DNA of 64,000 nt from Aquimarina rhabdastrellae (GTDB lineage Bacteria > Bacteroidota > Bacteroidia > Flavobacteriales > Flavobacteriaceae). Made by a program: the position numbers and the translations under genes. Shown here piece after piece: positions 10,501-18,556 of this stretch. The stretch spans positions 186,001 to 250,000 of the forward strand of contig CANDNT010000005.1 of NCBI GenBank assembly GCA_947387485.1. The letters run 5' to 3'. Positions within the stretch are counted from its first letter, which is position 1. The number at the start of each line of letters is the position of its first letter. The notes under the pieces were generated by a model. It did no database searches, was not told the DNA's origin, and saw only the letters and a list, made by a program, of their open reading frames with translations.

Positions 10501-10816
10501 AAATCGTTATGGATGTGGTGCAGAAATAACAACTTCTTTTATATTAATTGATTATCCTAGATTCTTTACACCTAATGGAGATGGATTTAATGATGTTTGG
10601 AGAATAGAACATATAGAAAATCAGGAAAATGCGATCATTTATATATTTGATCGATCAGGTAAATTATTGAAACAACTAGTACCAGGTGAAGCTTGGGACG
10701 GAACATATAATGGTAGAAATTTACCCGCGTCAGATTATTGGTTCAGAGTAGAGTATACAGAGCCTAGAGATAATACAAGTAGAGTTTTTAAAGCTAACTT
10801 TAGTTTGAAGCGATAA
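7559..10816 (+). CDS. Large secreted surface protein with T9SS type B sorting domain
   Basis: Secreted protein of 1085 residues. An N-terminal signal peptide (hydrophobic LYKFIFFVLLFICSSVSYG) is followed by a PEP/PKD-like N-terminal region with DTNGDGV and many cysteines. Next come tandem Ig-like modules of about 100 residues, two of which form a diverged duplication starting near residues 401 and 618. The C-terminal CHU_C domain begins near residue 998 (YPRFFTPNGDGFNDVW) and ends in FSLKR; this is the signal for export by the type IX system and surface attachment. I chose the ATG at 7559, not the in-frame TTG at 7517, because it places the signal peptide correctly. No PorP/SprF gene is adjacent. 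Substrate or ligand unknown. Confidence 0.88.
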   Translation: MINIPISQNQTSITFLYKFIFFVLLFICSSVSYGQGATCEVSEPFCSDASGELVFENVTGVSSTTSIGCLSSTPNPAWYFLRIDQLGRLEFDIIQWVDTNGNNIPDGTERRLDVDFIAWGPFSTSDSNCTDLARACDTNGDGVANENCPNNTAGHDFYLTNADNTNIVDCSYDGASVESFIIPDAQIGEYYLLLVTNFANTSGKIKLEQRNLGNTGAGETDCSIVITPFSDRDVCGNDPIEIDGTTTDAVIYQWAVFNETTMMFDDIPGETNPILTVSVSGTYQLTVEDIDGNSVIEDIVVTFYDEPVIANTPQNFTMCGSSDGMAEFDFSLNDNLILGTQDPGVFLVSYHTSQDDAENNRNAIPNRTNYTSITTEVFARIGRNDLTSCAVITSFQLTANPAPILSDTQFDYTICEVLDATPNETELSFAAMLAGLRDSSDQSTTLLDATEPLSIADFVITYHRSMADAENDVNPVADNSIINNGTVLFVRVENNEASNPTGCFNIDNIATITIEVSQIPGVNTNVPDDIECATSTADQNIRIFDLTENDANISVAANSPDVEVIYYASMADFNASTPIANPNAYTNLSNPQTIIAQVVNPVSGCISNEIVDFDLVVNPIPILADTNFSYAICEDMDATPNEDNVDFSEMLTNLIASNSSLSELLDGGEPIALADFNVSFHLTDVDAMSSMNPITDGAALTDGTILYVRVENPITGCFNTDNIAQITLSINSKPNAIAVTAPYEVCETEVGSSIGIFDLTLYNDEVTGEDPVPASYAFTYRLSADETSDVIAAPETFEGTTGQIIYVWIEDTTSGCVSEIGNFTLQVNPLPVVIYREDGIECTNINGDLAINLGQDLGTGYIYDWTPDNDPDGDGVENPIFEIRNLTETTTFSLTIQDISASTVTSCENTYEVELTPTFPPIGLEVDIQSDAFSGFFMVTGVPDIGLGNDADYEYQLDDGEFQDSPTFTNLRGGEHTMTIRNRYGCGAEITTSFILIDYPRFFTPNGDGFNDVWRIEHIENQENAIIYIFDRSGKLLKQLVPGEAWDGTYNGRNLPASDYWFRVEYTEPRDNTSRVFKANFSLKR
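8760..9760 (+). repeat. Diverged internal duplication in the 1085-residue surface protein
   Basis: Two protein-level repeats begin at about 8765 (ILSDTQFDYTICEVLDATPNE) and about 9420 (ILADTNFSYAICEDMDATPNE). Each continues with a GTxLxVRVEN...GCFNxDNIAxIT block. The DNA copies are clearly diverged, so the duplication is not recent. Confidence 0.7.
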
Positions 10817-10840
10817 ATTTTTCTTAAAGATAAGGATGAA

Positions 10841-10880
10841 AACAGGAATTGTGATTAATTACAATCCCTGTTTTGTTTTA
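10841..10880 (+). terminator. Terminator after the 1085-residue surface protein
   Basis: 12-bp stem with one mismatch (AACAGGAATTGT/ACAATCCCTGTT), an 8-base loop, then TTGTTTT. Confidence 0.75.
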
Positions 10881-11004
10881 GATACATTACTTCCAAAAAG
10901 AAGCTTTAAACGATATCAAATAAAGTATGATAGAAGTAACTAGAACGGTGAGTATAATAAAACTATGTTGTAATACTGGATATACGTACTTTAGTATGGA
11001 TTAA

Positions 11005-11050
11005 AAATAAAATAGCTCAAGAGGTATAAGAGTTTCTTGAGCTATTTTTA
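11005..11050 (-). terminator. Hairpin terminator downstream of the OmpP1-like gene
   Basis: Strong inverted repeat (AAAATAGCTCAAGA / TCTTGAGCTATTTT) flanked by A and T runs on both sides, so it could act in either direction. It lies 58 bases past the minus-strand stop at 11108. Confidence 0.7.
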
Positions 11051-11107
11051 TATGTTAATCTAAATCTAAAAATGCAATATGTTTTAGAAATAGTGATTAA
11101 TAGATTC

Positions 11108-12634
11108 TTATAAACTTAAAGAAAATGTTACAGTAATATTTTCCCTTTCTTGAGTAATAGAAGCAGTGTTTAGAAAAACATCACTATCAATGAATTGCTG
11201 TCTACGATCCTGTTCTGCATAATCATATGCAATATCTAATTTCATTTTTCCGAAATTATAACCAAGACCTAAAGAATACCCGTTAGTATCACCTAATTGA
11301 GTTTCGTCTCTATAAGGACTTTCTTCATAGCGTAAACCGCCTCTAAAACTCCAGTTTTGATGCCTTAATTCACCACCAATTCTTACACTTGCAGCACCTT
11401 GTAAAGTATTTTTAATACGGTTGTTTTGAAAAGAATAATCAAGATCATCATAAAAATCATCGCTAGAACTAAACTTTGTAGTAGCATAATCTTTATAACT
11501 ATAATCAATACTAATTAATCCGCTTTTTCCAAAGATAAAAGCTGCACTTCCTGTAAACTTAGCAGGAGTTCTTAAACGATATTCTGGAAAAATATTAATA
11601 ACGTTGGGATTTGCTATCGCTGTACCATTTGTATTACTATCTGAACTTAAAGCTTGTCTAGTTTCTTCAGAAATTAAAAACCAAGTAGGTGTTTCTAAAG
11701 AAGCTCCTAAACGTAAGAAAGGTGTGATTTTTGCAATTCCACCTATATGAGCAGAAAAACCAGATCCTCTAGTTGATAAACGATTGGTAAAAGCAATTTC
11801 ATTAATATCAGAACCTGTATTCGAATTGAATTCAAAATAGCGAGTTACTTGATCATAATTTATAAAATGAGAGTTTAAGTTAAGACCTAAGTAAAAACGG
11901 TCATAAAGTTGCATAGCACCACTTACGCTAAATTTTCCGTTAAAACCAGTGCTTTCAAAAAAGTAGTCCTGATTAAATGAACCAGAAGCTACATTAGAAA
12001 TATATTCGGTATTAGAAGGATCAGAAGGATCGACAGCATCCAAGATAAAAGTTTCATAAGCTAATAAGGCTTCTTGAGCTCTAGTTCCTTCTCTTTCGCC
12101 TAATCGAGCATAAGTGTCTTCTAAAAATCCATTACCTACAGAAATTTGATCAAGGGGAAAACCTTGTGCGGCATTTAAGAAATGACGATCTATAGAAACA
12201 GAACTGTTACCAGCTGCAATAAATTCATCTTCGTTATCACTAGTTTGATCATAATTAATACCTAAAACTAGTTTGTTAATAGGAATTGTCTCGTCATTAT
12301 TTTTAAAAACAAAAACAGCTCCTAATTGATTAAAGTTTAAATTGCTATTAGAATTACTCACAATAGAGTTACTAAAAAACGCATCATTGTTAATATTTGA
12401 ATGCGAAAGCGTGATAGCGCCTAGAGATTTATTAAAAACTGCTGCTCCAGCAGGATTAGTTTGAATAGCAGAAAGATCACCACCTAAAGCTCCAAAAGCA
12501 CCACTCATACTACGGTAACGTGCCGTACCTTCAATATTTTGATTGGCATAACGTAAAGCATCTGTGATACTTTGTGCATGCAATCCGGCAACACATGTAA
12601 TGCCTGTGAAAAATAATGTAAATAGTTTTTTCAT
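11108..12634 (-). CDS. OmpP1/FadL/TodX-like outer-membrane protein
   Basis: Predicted outer-membrane beta-barrel of 508 residues after a signal peptide (MKKLFTLFFTGITCVAGLHAQ). The N-terminus after cleavage carries the Bacteroidota OmpP1/FadL pattern GTARYRSMSGAFGALGGDLSAI and TNPAG, the hatch-like region of FadL-type channels. The rest consists of alternating strands, with a C-terminal strand ending in VTFSLSL (aromatic near the end), as barrels of this class do. The family moves hydrophobic compounds across the outer membrane; the substrate here is unknown. Some annotations call such proteins haemin receptors, for which I see no support. Confidence 0.8.
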   Translation of the reverse strand: MKKLFTLFFTGITCVAGLHAQSITDALRYANQNIEGTARYRSMSGAFGALGGDLSAIQTNPAGAAVFNKSLGAITLSHSNINNDAFFSNSIVSNSNSNLNFNQLGAVFVFKNNDETIPINKLVLGINYDQTSDNEDEFIAAGNSSVSIDRHFLNAAQGFPLDQISVGNGFLEDTYARLGEREGTRAQEALLAYETFILDAVDPSDPSNTEYISNVASGSFNQDYFFESTGFNGKFSVSGAMQLYDRFYLGLNLNSHFINYDQVTRYFEFNSNTGSDINEIAFTNRLSTRGSGFSAHIGGIAKITPFLRLGASLETPTWFLISEETRQALSSDSNTNGTAIANPNVINIFPEYRLRTPAKFTGSAAFIFGKSGLISIDYSYKDYATTKFSSSDDFYDDLDYSFQNNRIKNTLQGAASVRIGGELRHQNWSFRGGLRYEESPYRDETQLGDTNGYSLGLGYNFGKMKLDIAYDYAEQDRRQQFIDSDVFLNTASITQERENITVTFSLSL

Positions 12635-12725
12635 TTATTAAAAATTAATAGGCTAAAGAAAAGCCATAATGCTTCGATTTAATTAAAAGCAAATGTAATT
12701 AATAGTTAAGATATCTTAATAGAAA

Positions 12726-13715
12726 TTATCCTCTTCCTCCACGACTTCTTGAACGACTTCCAGATGATCTTGTACCAGAAGAACGACTACTGCTACTACG
12801 ACTTCTGAAACTGCTAGATGAACTTCTATTAGAAGATCTAGATCTTGAGTAGTTTGAACGAGAGCGGCTAGGTGTTTGTCTAGAGCGATAAGAACTATTG
12901 CTTCTTGTTCTAGGAGAATAAGTTCTTGTTCTAGTTCTAGAACGATCATATGCACTATTAGACCTTGATCTAGATCTGTTATTTATGGTAGCATTTGAGC
13001 GTGATCTGTATCTTGAATTACTATTAATGTTAGCTCGGCTTCTCGATCTGCTGTTATAATTTGTATATCGAGATCTATAAGAGGTACCATATCGGCTACG
13101 ATTAATAACATTTCTATTGTATCTATTATAAGCAATATAAGGAGAGTTATAGTAACGGTAGGAACGATTATAATAGCGATAAGGAGAATAATAAGAATAG
13201 AATGGAGGGCAATAAAATGGATTTCCATAATACCATCCTGTATTCCAGTATGGATTAAAGTTCCAAGGATTATAATAACCATAATTATAATACCCTAATC
13301 CAAATCCCCAACCATATCCATAAAATGGTCTAAAGCCTGTATTGTAGATATTAATGGAAACTTCGTCAGATGTGCTTCCCCATGCAGGTCTACCTTCAGA
13401 ATACCCTACAATAGATGTAGTGTCAACTTCATATTGATCACTTGCATAAGAATCTATATCCGTAAAAATAGCTCCCTCTTCAGGAATTTCGCCATATTGT
13501 GTAGACTTTTCTGAAAAGTATTGTTCATAATAACCATTTGATTTTTTTTCAACAGTTCGTGGAGTATGTTGTGGTTGATTGGGTTGATTTTCATAAATAC
13601 CATCATCATCATGAGCAACATATTGATAAGAACCGCAAGAGGTTAATGTAAGAATACTGAGTAACAAAATCAGCCCAGAGGCTTTATTGTTTAGAATATA
13701 ATTTTTAAGTCGCAT
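12726..13715 (-). CDS. Tyr/Arg/Ser-rich lipoprotein of unknown function
   Basis: Lipoprotein of 329 residues: basic N-terminus, hydrophobic segment and lipobox LTSC with the acylated Cys near residue 27. Residues about 30-110 are acidic and ordered-looking. About 120-190 are very rich in Gly, Tyr, Asn, Trp and Phe (repeated GYGWGFGLGYYNYGYY-like runs). The last about 120 residues (12729-13100) are almost only Arg, Ser, Tyr and Asn, with repeated SRS and RSRS, ending in RGGRG. The tail is strongly basic and probably disordered, and could bind anionic polymers or nucleic acid; that is inference. It is divergent from proS with about 100 bases between, and no catalytic motif is seen. Confidence 0.75.
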   Translation of the reverse strand: MRLKNYILNNKASGLILLLSILTLTSCGSYQYVAHDDDGIYENQPNQPQHTPRTVEKKSNGYYEQYFSEKSTQYGEIPEEGAIFTDIDSYASDQYEVDTTSIVGYSEGRPAWGSTSDEVSINIYNTGFRPFYGYGWGFGLGYYNYGYYNPWNFNPYWNTGWYYGNPFYCPPFYSYYSPYRYYNRSYRYYNSPYIAYNRYNRNVINRSRYGTSYRSRYTNYNSRSRSRANINSNSRYRSRSNATINNRSRSRSNSAYDRSRTRTRTYSPRTRSNSSYRSRQTPSRSRSNYSRSRSSNRSSSSSFRSRSSSSRSSGTRSSGSRSRSRGGRG

Positions 13716-13731
13716 ATCTCCTTAATTAATT

Positions 13732-13760
13732 GTTGAACAATACAAATTTAGTTAGTTTTG
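13732..13760 (+). promoter_or_regulatory. Promoter for proS
   Basis: TTG at 13732-13734, 18 bases, TAGTTTTG at 13753-13760, with the proS ATG at 13815. A minus-strand TAAATTTG (13750-13743) overlaps this site and could serve the divergent lipoprotein gene, but it lacks a clear -33 partner. Confidence 0.55.
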
Positions 13761-13814
13761 CCATAACTAAAATTTATTTAACATAGCCACAAGAGTTGTG
13801 CCAAATAACAGTTT

Positions 13815-15293
13815 ATGAGCAAGAATTTAACGAAACGAAGTGAAGATTATTCAAAATGGTATAATGAGCTGGTTGTCAAGGCAGATTTAGCCGAGAATTC
13901 AGCAGTAAGAGGATGTATGGTCATCAAGCCCTATGGATATGCCATTTGGGAAAAAATGCAAGCTGAACTAGACAAAAAATTTAAGGAAACTGGACATCAA
14001 AATGCATATTTCCCCTTATTTGTACCTAAAAGTTTGTTTGAAGCTGAAGAAAAAAATGCAGAGGGATTCGCAAAAGAATGTGCAGTTGTTACACATTATA
14101 GATTACAAAATGACCCTGATAGAGAAGGGAAACTAAGAGTAGATCCAGAAGCTAAGTTAGAGGAAGAGTTGGTTGTAAGACCTACGTCTGAAGCTATCAT
14201 CTGGAATACATATAAAGGATGGATTCAATCCTATAGAGATTTACCTATATTAGTGAATCAATGGGCAAATGTAGTGAGATGGGAGATGAGAACACGTTTG
14301 TTTTTACGTACAGCAGAGTTTTTATGGCAAGAAGGGCATACAGCCCATGAAACTAGAGAAGAGGCTATAGCCGAAACTGCACAAATGAATAATATCTATG
14401 CAGATTTTGTAGAAAAATTTATGGCAATTCCAGTTGTAAGAGGAAGAAAAACTGAAAGTGAACGTTTTGCTGGAGCAGAAGATACTTATTGTATAGAGGC
14501 ATTAATGCAAGACGGTAAAGCATTACAAGCAGGTACTTCTCATTTCTTAGGTCAAAATTTTGCAAAAGCATTTGATGTGAAATTTACTTCAAAAGAAGGA
14601 AAACAAGATTATGTATGGGCAACCTCATGGGGAGTTTCTACTCGATTAATGGGAGCTTTAATAATGACGCATAGTGATGATCAAGGATTAGTATTACCTC
14701 CTAATCTAGCACCAACACAAGTAGTCATTGTTCCTATATACAAAGGTGAGGAGCAATTGAATCAAATTTCTGAAGTAGTAGATACTATAGTAAAAGAATT
14801 AAGAAGTAAAGGTATTTCTGTTAAATTTGATAAAAGAGATACGCATAGGCCAGGAGCTAAGTTTGCACAATATGAATTACAAGGAGTTCCGTTAAGAATA
14901 GCTATAGGTCCAAAAGATCTTGAAAAAGGAACTGTTGAGTTAGCAAGAAGAGATACACTTACAAAACAAATTGTAGAGCGAGGTGCTATTGTCGATACTG
15001 TAGCCAATTTATTAGAAGAAATACAAGAGAGCTTATACACAAAAGCATTAAATTATAGAAACGAGCATATAACGCCTGTAGATACTTTTGATGAGTTTAA
15101 AGAGGTATTAGAGGAAAAAGGAGGTTTTATTTCGGCGCATTGGGACGGAACAGCAGAAACCGAACAAAAAATTAAAGATTTAACAAAAGCAACTATACGT
15201 TGTATACCATTTGATGGTATAGAAGAAGAGGGAGTTTGCGTATTAACAGGACAACCATCTTCTAGAAGAGTATTATTTGCTAAAGCATATTAA
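13815..15293 (+). CDS. proS: Prolyl-tRNA synthetase, archaeal/eukaryal type
   Basis: Class II synthetase charging tRNA-Pro, 492 residues. It belongs to the shorter type without the INS editing domain found in E. coli ProRS. Motif 2 lies in [29 protein letters not shown] and motif 3 in [20 protein letters not shown]. The anticodon-binding domain follows ([22 protein letters not shown]). The protein ends with the C-terminal extension of this class, [14 protein letters not shown], including the final Tyr. It has its own promoter and a clear terminator. Confidence 0.97.
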   Translation: MSKNLTKRSEDYSKWYNELVVKADLAENSAVRGCMVIKPYGYAIWEKMQAELDKKFKETGHQNAYFPLFVPKSLFEAEEKNAEGFAKECAVVTHYRLQNDPDREGKLRVDPEAKLEEELVVRPTSEAIIWNTYKGWIQSYRDLPILVNQWANVVRWEMRTRLFLRTAEFLWQEGHTAHETREEAIAETAQMNNIYADFVEKFMAIPVVRGRKTESERFAGAEDTYCIEALMQDGKALQAGTSHFLGQNFAKAFDVKFTSKEGKQDYVWATSWGVSTRLMGALIMTHSDDQGLVLPPNLAPTQVVIVPIYKGEEQLNQISEVVDTIVKELRSKGISVKFDKRDTHRPGAKFAQYELQGVPLRIAIGPKDLEKGTVELARRDTLTKQIVERGAIVDTVANLLEEIQESLYTKALNYRNEHITPVDTFDEFKEVLEEKGGFISAHWDGTAETEQKIKDLTKATIRCIPFDGIEEEGVCVLTGQPSSRRVLFAKAY

Positions 15294-15318
15294 TAACTCT
15301 TTTATATAAAAAATAAGA

Positions 15319-15357
15319 TTAGTGATTTGTCGATAAGATAAATCACTAATTTTTTTT
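15319..15357 (+). terminator. Rho-independent terminator of proS
   Basis: 10-bp stem (TTAGTGATTT/AAATCACTAA), an 11-base loop, then eight T. Confidence 0.85.
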
Positions 15358-15431
15358 AAAAATTATTTTATTGTTTTTCAGTGTATTGTGTTTTTGATGC
15401 AAAAAAAAATAAAAAAAAGTTCAAAAAAGTA

Positions 15432-15461
15432 TTGCAGAAGTGAAAAAGGGTTGTATATTTG
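15432..15461 (+). promoter_or_regulatory. Strong promoter for the tRNA-Glu / rpsT unit
   Basis: TTG at 15432-15434, exactly 19 bases, then TATATTTG at 15454-15461. This is the best consensus match in the window and lies about 50 bases before the first tRNA, as expected for a stable-RNA promoter. Confidence 0.7.
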
Positions 15462-15512
15462 CACCCGCAATCAGCAATCGAAATAATTGAAATACTGAAA
15501 AGCAAAAAAAAT

Positions 15513-15584
15513 GGTCCGTTCGTCTAGGGGTTAGGACGCCAGGTTTTCATCCTGGTAACAGGGGTTCGATTCCCCTACGGACTA
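15513..15584 (+). tRNA. tRNA-Glu (anticodon TTC)
   Basis: Full cloverleaf: 7-bp acceptor stem (GGTCCGT with ACGGACT, first pair G-U), anticodon stem CCAGG/CCTGG with loop TTTTCAT giving anticodon TTC, and T-arm AGGGG/CCCCT with TTCGATT loop. The discriminator is A. The complete CCA tail is not encoded. Confidence 0.96.
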
Positions 15585-15647
15585 CGAAAAAAAAGTTGCA
15601 AGTTTGAAAATTAAGTTTTAAGTTTGCACACCTTTAAAAAGGTAAAT

Positions 15648-15719
15648 GGCCCGTTCGTCTATCGGCTAGGACGCCAGGTTTTCATCCTGGTAAGAGGGGT
15701 TCGATTCCCCTACGGGCTA
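15648..15719 (+). tRNA. tRNA-Glu (anticodon TTC), second copy
   Basis: Nearly identical to the copy 63 bases upstream; the acceptor stem is GGCCCGT/ACGGGCT, again with a G-U first pair. The anticodon arm and T-loop are the same, and the D-loop and variable bases differ slightly. CCA is not encoded. It lies just before rpsT and is probably cut from the same primary transcript. Confidence 0.96.
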
Positions 15720-15757
15720 CAAGTTTTTAGATAAAAAATTAACGAGAAGAGAGAGAG

Positions 15758-16006
15758 ATGGCAAATCATAAGTCAGCATTAAAGAGAATAAGAAATAGTG
15801 AAGCTAAGCGTCTTAGAAATAAGTATCAGCATAAAACTACTCGTAATGCAATTAAGAAATTACGTGAAGCTGATAAAGAAGAGGCAGTTAAGTTGTTTCC
15901 TTCAGTAGTTTCTATGATTGATAAATTAGCTAAAAGAAATATTATTCACAGTAATAAAGCGGCTAATTTAAAATCTAAGCTTACTAAGCACGTAGCAGCT
16001 CTTTAA
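15758..16006 (+). CDS. rpsT: 30S ribosomal protein S20
   Basis: 82-residue basic protein that binds 16S rRNA early in 30S assembly. The family start MANHKSALKRIRNSEAKRLRN and the following KTTRNAIKKLR are clear, and the all-helical Lys/Arg-rich composition is typical. The ATG at 15758 follows a purine-rich GAAGAGAGAGAG. It probably shares the tRNA-Glu promoter at 15432-15461. Confidence 0.97.
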   Translation: MANHKSALKRIRNSEAKRLRNKYQHKTTRNAIKKLREADKEEAVKLFPSVVSMIDKLAKRNIIHSNKAANLKSKLTKHVAAL

Positions 16007-16027
16007 GATTAAGAAAGCATTAAAATT

Positions 16028-16059
16028 TAAACCGATTGAAATTTTCAATCGGTTTTTTT
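16028..16059 (+). terminator. Terminator of rpsT
   Basis: Perfect stem AAACCGATTG/CAATCGGTTT with a short loop, followed by a T-run. Confidence 0.85.
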
Positions 16060-16088
16060 GTTTTTAATATATATCGAAAATTACAGAC

Positions 16089-16460
16089 ATGTCTCAGAAA
16101 CACATAAAAGAAATAGTAGCAGAATGGTTTAATATATGGGAAGAAGGAGATTTTTATAAATTACCACTATCTGAAGATTTTATACATACAAGTCCTTATG
16201 GCGTAATAGAAGGTAAAAAGAAATATTTAGATATAGTTTCTGATAATAAAGAAATGTTTTTGGGTAATAGATTTAAAATACTTGATGCAATTTATGATGA
16301 AAATAAGGCTAGCGTACGTTATATAATGGAGTCTTCTAATGCGTTTTTGAATGTAAGTGAATGGTTATATATAAAAGAAGGTAAAATCAGTGCTATAATA
16401 TCATATTATAATAAAGAGGAAGAGAAAAAAGCTGGAAGAGGGATTACTATCCCTCAATAG
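16089..16460 (+). CDS. Small NTF2-like (SnoaL-type) protein
   Basis: 123 residues with the pattern of a SnoaL/NTF2-like alpha+beta cone: helix IVAEWFNIWEEGDF, LSEDFIHTSPYGVIEGKKKYLDIV, then strands with RYIMES and EWLYIKEGKISAIISYY. Members include isomerases, hydrolases and stress-related binding proteins, so the exact function is open. It follows the rpsT terminator and ends 3 bases before the convergent glycosyltransferase gene. Confidence 0.7.
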   Translation: MSQKHIKEIVAEWFNIWEEGDFYKLPLSEDFIHTSPYGVIEGKKKYLDIVSDNKEMFLGNRFKILDAIYDENKASVRYIMESSNAFLNVSEWLYIKEGKISAIISYYNKEEEKKAGRGITIPQ

Positions 16461-16463
16461 ATA

Positions 16464-17699
16464 TTATGATTTATTTTTTTCTTCAATCCAGCGAGACATA
16501 AATTCAGTACTTCTATGAGAATGATGTTGTAGCATAGCTCCTATAAAGTTTTGTGTTCTTAACGATTGTAAGTGTTCTTGTGTATATTCTATATGTTTAA
16601 ATAGATTAGGTAAAAACTTTTTCTTATCATATAAGTTGTTGATTATTTGAATTCCGTTTTGTTGAGATTTAGACCATAATTCTTTGTCTTTATACAATGT
16701 TACGGCAGCAGTAACAATTTCGTCTTCTGTATTGGCTATAATACCGTTCCAAGGTAGGTTATGATGCATACCTTCTGCACCTATAGTTGTTGTAATGCTA
16801 GGAGTTCCGCACAACATAGCTTCAGTAAATTTTCCTTTGATACCTGCACCAAATCGTAGAGGAGATAAACAAATTTTAGCATTAGACATTATTTGATGAG
16901 CGTTATCTGCCCATCCTTTGATTAAGAATTCTTCTTTAGAATTGTGTAATTGAGAAACTTTTTCGCTTGGATAAGAGCCATAGATATGTAATTCGGATTG
17001 AGGAAGTTTTTTACGTATTAGCGGCCATATTTTTTGTTTTAAATATAATGTCACGTCCCAATTAGGAGCGTGTCTAAAATTACCAATATGAACAAAATGT
17101 TTACGTTCTTCAAGAGGTACCCAGGAATTGCTTTTTGAAGATGAAATCTCTTCATATAGAAAAGGGAGATGAAAAAGTATTTCTTTAGGAATGTCAAATT
17201 CATTTTGCAATAAATCCATTTCGAAAGAAGAAATCATCAAACTTATATCACAGCGGTAGATACTTGCGATTTCTCTTTTTGCAATAGTGCTATTTTTTAA
17301 TAGCGCAGGTGTAAAAGGTATTTCTTTTTTTAATGCTTCATGTCGGGTCTTTCTTAAACTATGTAGATCTTCTGTATTTAATATTTTTAATGCATTAGGA
17401 AGCTGTTGACTAATACGCCACCCAAATTGTTCTTCCATCATAAAACGATCAAAGACTACTATATTAGGCTTCAATTGAGTTATAAAGGTATCAAAAGAGC
17501 TGTCATTAGGTTGTATAGATTGTTTTTTAACTTGTAAAGCCTCAAGATCTATCATATGAGGAGTTTCTGAAGCAGGGCTAGCAAAAATAACCTCCCATTG
17601 TTGTTGTTTAAAAGAAGTTATTAATTGAAGCATGCGAGTACCAGCAGCAGACGAATTAGGTTCTGGCCATACGTATCCTATGATTAAAACAGTATTCAT
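16464..17699 (-). CDS. GT4-like glycosyltransferase
   Basis: 411 residues with two Rossmann-like halves (GT-B fold). The N-terminal half begins MNTVLIIGYVWPEPNSSAAG, with a Gly/Ser-rich loop; the C-terminal half has HIGNFRHAPNWDVTLY, LHIYGSYPSEK, IKGWADNAHQIM and LSPLRFGAGIKGKFTEAM. The last is the GT4-type nucleotide-sugar segment with a late Glu. Probably transfers a sugar in envelope polysaccharide or glycan synthesis; donor and acceptor are unknown. It stands outside any visible polysaccharide cluster. Confidence 0.8.
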   Translation of the reverse strand: MNTVLIIGYVWPEPNSSAAGTRMLQLITSFKQQQWEVIFASPASETPHMIDLEALQVKKQSIQPNDSSFDTFITQLKPNIVVFDRFMMEEQFGWRISQQLPNALKILNTEDLHSLRKTRHEALKKEIPFTPALLKNSTIAKREIASIYRCDISLMISSFEMDLLQNEFDIPKEILFHLPFLYEEISSSKSNSWVPLEERKHFVHIGNFRHAPNWDVTLYLKQKIWPLIRKKLPQSELHIYGSYPSEKVSQLHNSKEEFLIKGWADNAHQIMSNAKICLSPLRFGAGIKGKFTEAMLCGTPSITTTIGAEGMHHNLPWNGIIANTEDEIVTAAVTLYKDKELWSKSQQNGIQIINNLYDKKKFLPNLFKHIEYTQEHLQSLRTQNFIGAMLQHHSHRSTEFMSRWIEEKNKS

Positions 17700-17718
17700 G
17701 TTTAAGAATTGGTTTATA

Positions 17719-17754
17719 CAAAAAAGTCTCAGTAATTAACTTACCGAGACTTTT
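17719..17754 (-). terminator. Terminator of the NIF3-like / zinc-ribbon-family unit
   Basis: Minus-strand hairpin AAAAGTCTCGGTAA/TTACTGAGACTTTT with one mismatch and a 5-base loop, then a T-rich tail. It lies between the stop at 17778 and the glycosyltransferase start. Confidence 0.7.
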
Positions 17755-17777
17755 GATTTTATAAAGATGTAGCTTTC

Positions 17778-18554
17778 TTATAACTTAGAAAAGATAGCAT
17801 ACATTTTTTCTTTTTCTTCTTGTGCTAATTCTTGATCAACAAGAATTCTACCACTATGCTCATCAATAATGATTTTTTTACGAGCAGCAATCTCCATTTG
17901 TACTTGAGGAGGAATAGTAAAGAAAGAACCACCAGAAGCTCCACGTTCAATAGGAACAATTGCTAAACCGTTCTTTACGTTTTTACGAATACGCTTGTAT
18001 GCATTAACTAAACGATCTTCGATTTCATTTTCAAAATCAGCAGATTTTTGTAATAATGCTTGCTCTTCTTTTTCTGTTTCTCCTAAGATAGCATCTAACT
18101 CACCTTTTTTGTGATCAAGATGTGCTTGACGTTCAGATAAACGCGTTTTTGTTTGTTCAATAACTTCGTTTTTATGAACGATTTGAGCTTTAAATTCTTT
18201 GATATGCTTTTCTGCTAATTGAATTTCTAATTCTTGAAATTCAATTTCTTTACTTAAAGAGTTGTATTCACGGTTATTGCGAACATTTTTTTGTTGCTCT
18301 CCGTATTTTTTTATTAATGACTTAGCCTCTTCAATAAGGTTTTTCTTATTCTTGATTCCCTCATCAATAGTATTTAAGTCATTTTTAAGCTTATCTAATC
18401 TGGTGTTTAATCCGGCTACTTCATCTTCTAAGTCTTCAACTTCTAATGGTAATTCACCACGTACGTTACGTATTTCATCAATTCTGGAATCTATTAATTG
18501 CAAATCATATAATGCTCTTAATTTTTCCTCTATAGTAACTTCTTTCTTTGCCAT
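17778..18554 (-). CDS. Coiled-coil protein of the zf-RING_7/DUF164 family lacking zinc cysteines
   Basis: 258 residues. Residues about 30-175 form a long helical coiled coil. The C-terminal about 55 residues match the C4 zinc-ribbon end of this family in overall layout (YKRIRKNVKNGLAIVPIERG, IPPQVQMEIAARKKI, SGRILVDQEL). The four metal cysteines expected there are absent: the first pair reads GASGGSFF and the second pair lies in DEHSG. The whole protein contains no Cys. The gene starts 2 bases after the NIF3-like stop, so the two are almost certainly co-expressed. Family members are linked to nucleic-acid or protein binding; the role here is unknown. Confidence 0.85.
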   Translation of the reverse strand: MAKKEVTIEEKLRALYDLQLIDSRIDEIRNVRGELPLEVEDLEDEVAGLNTRLDKLKNDLNTIDEGIKNKKNLIEEAKSLIKKYGEQQKNVRNNREYNSLSKEIEFQELEIQLAEKHIKEFKAQIVHKNEVIEQTKTRLSERQAHLDHKKGELDAILGETEKEEQALLQKSADFENEIEDRLVNAYKRIRKNVKNGLAIVPIERGASGGSFFTIPPQVQMEIAARKKIIIDEHSGRILVDQELAQEEKEKMYAIFSKL

Positions 18555-18556
18555 GT

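Noticed and set aside
12716..13282. Two open frames (79 and 99 codons) within the Arg/Ser-rich lipoprotein
   Set aside because: They are other-frame readings of the same low-complexity DNA (Leu/Val/Ile-rich products) with no own start context.
15513..15719. Two tRNA-Glu genes as a possible integration site
   Set aside because: No integrase, flanking direct repeat of the tRNA 3' end or foreign genes are nearby; a tandem pair before rpsT is ordinary.
17778..18554. Loss of zinc cysteines as a possible sequencing error
   Set aside because: All four positions changed independently to Ser/Asp with the frame intact; errors would not give this pattern.
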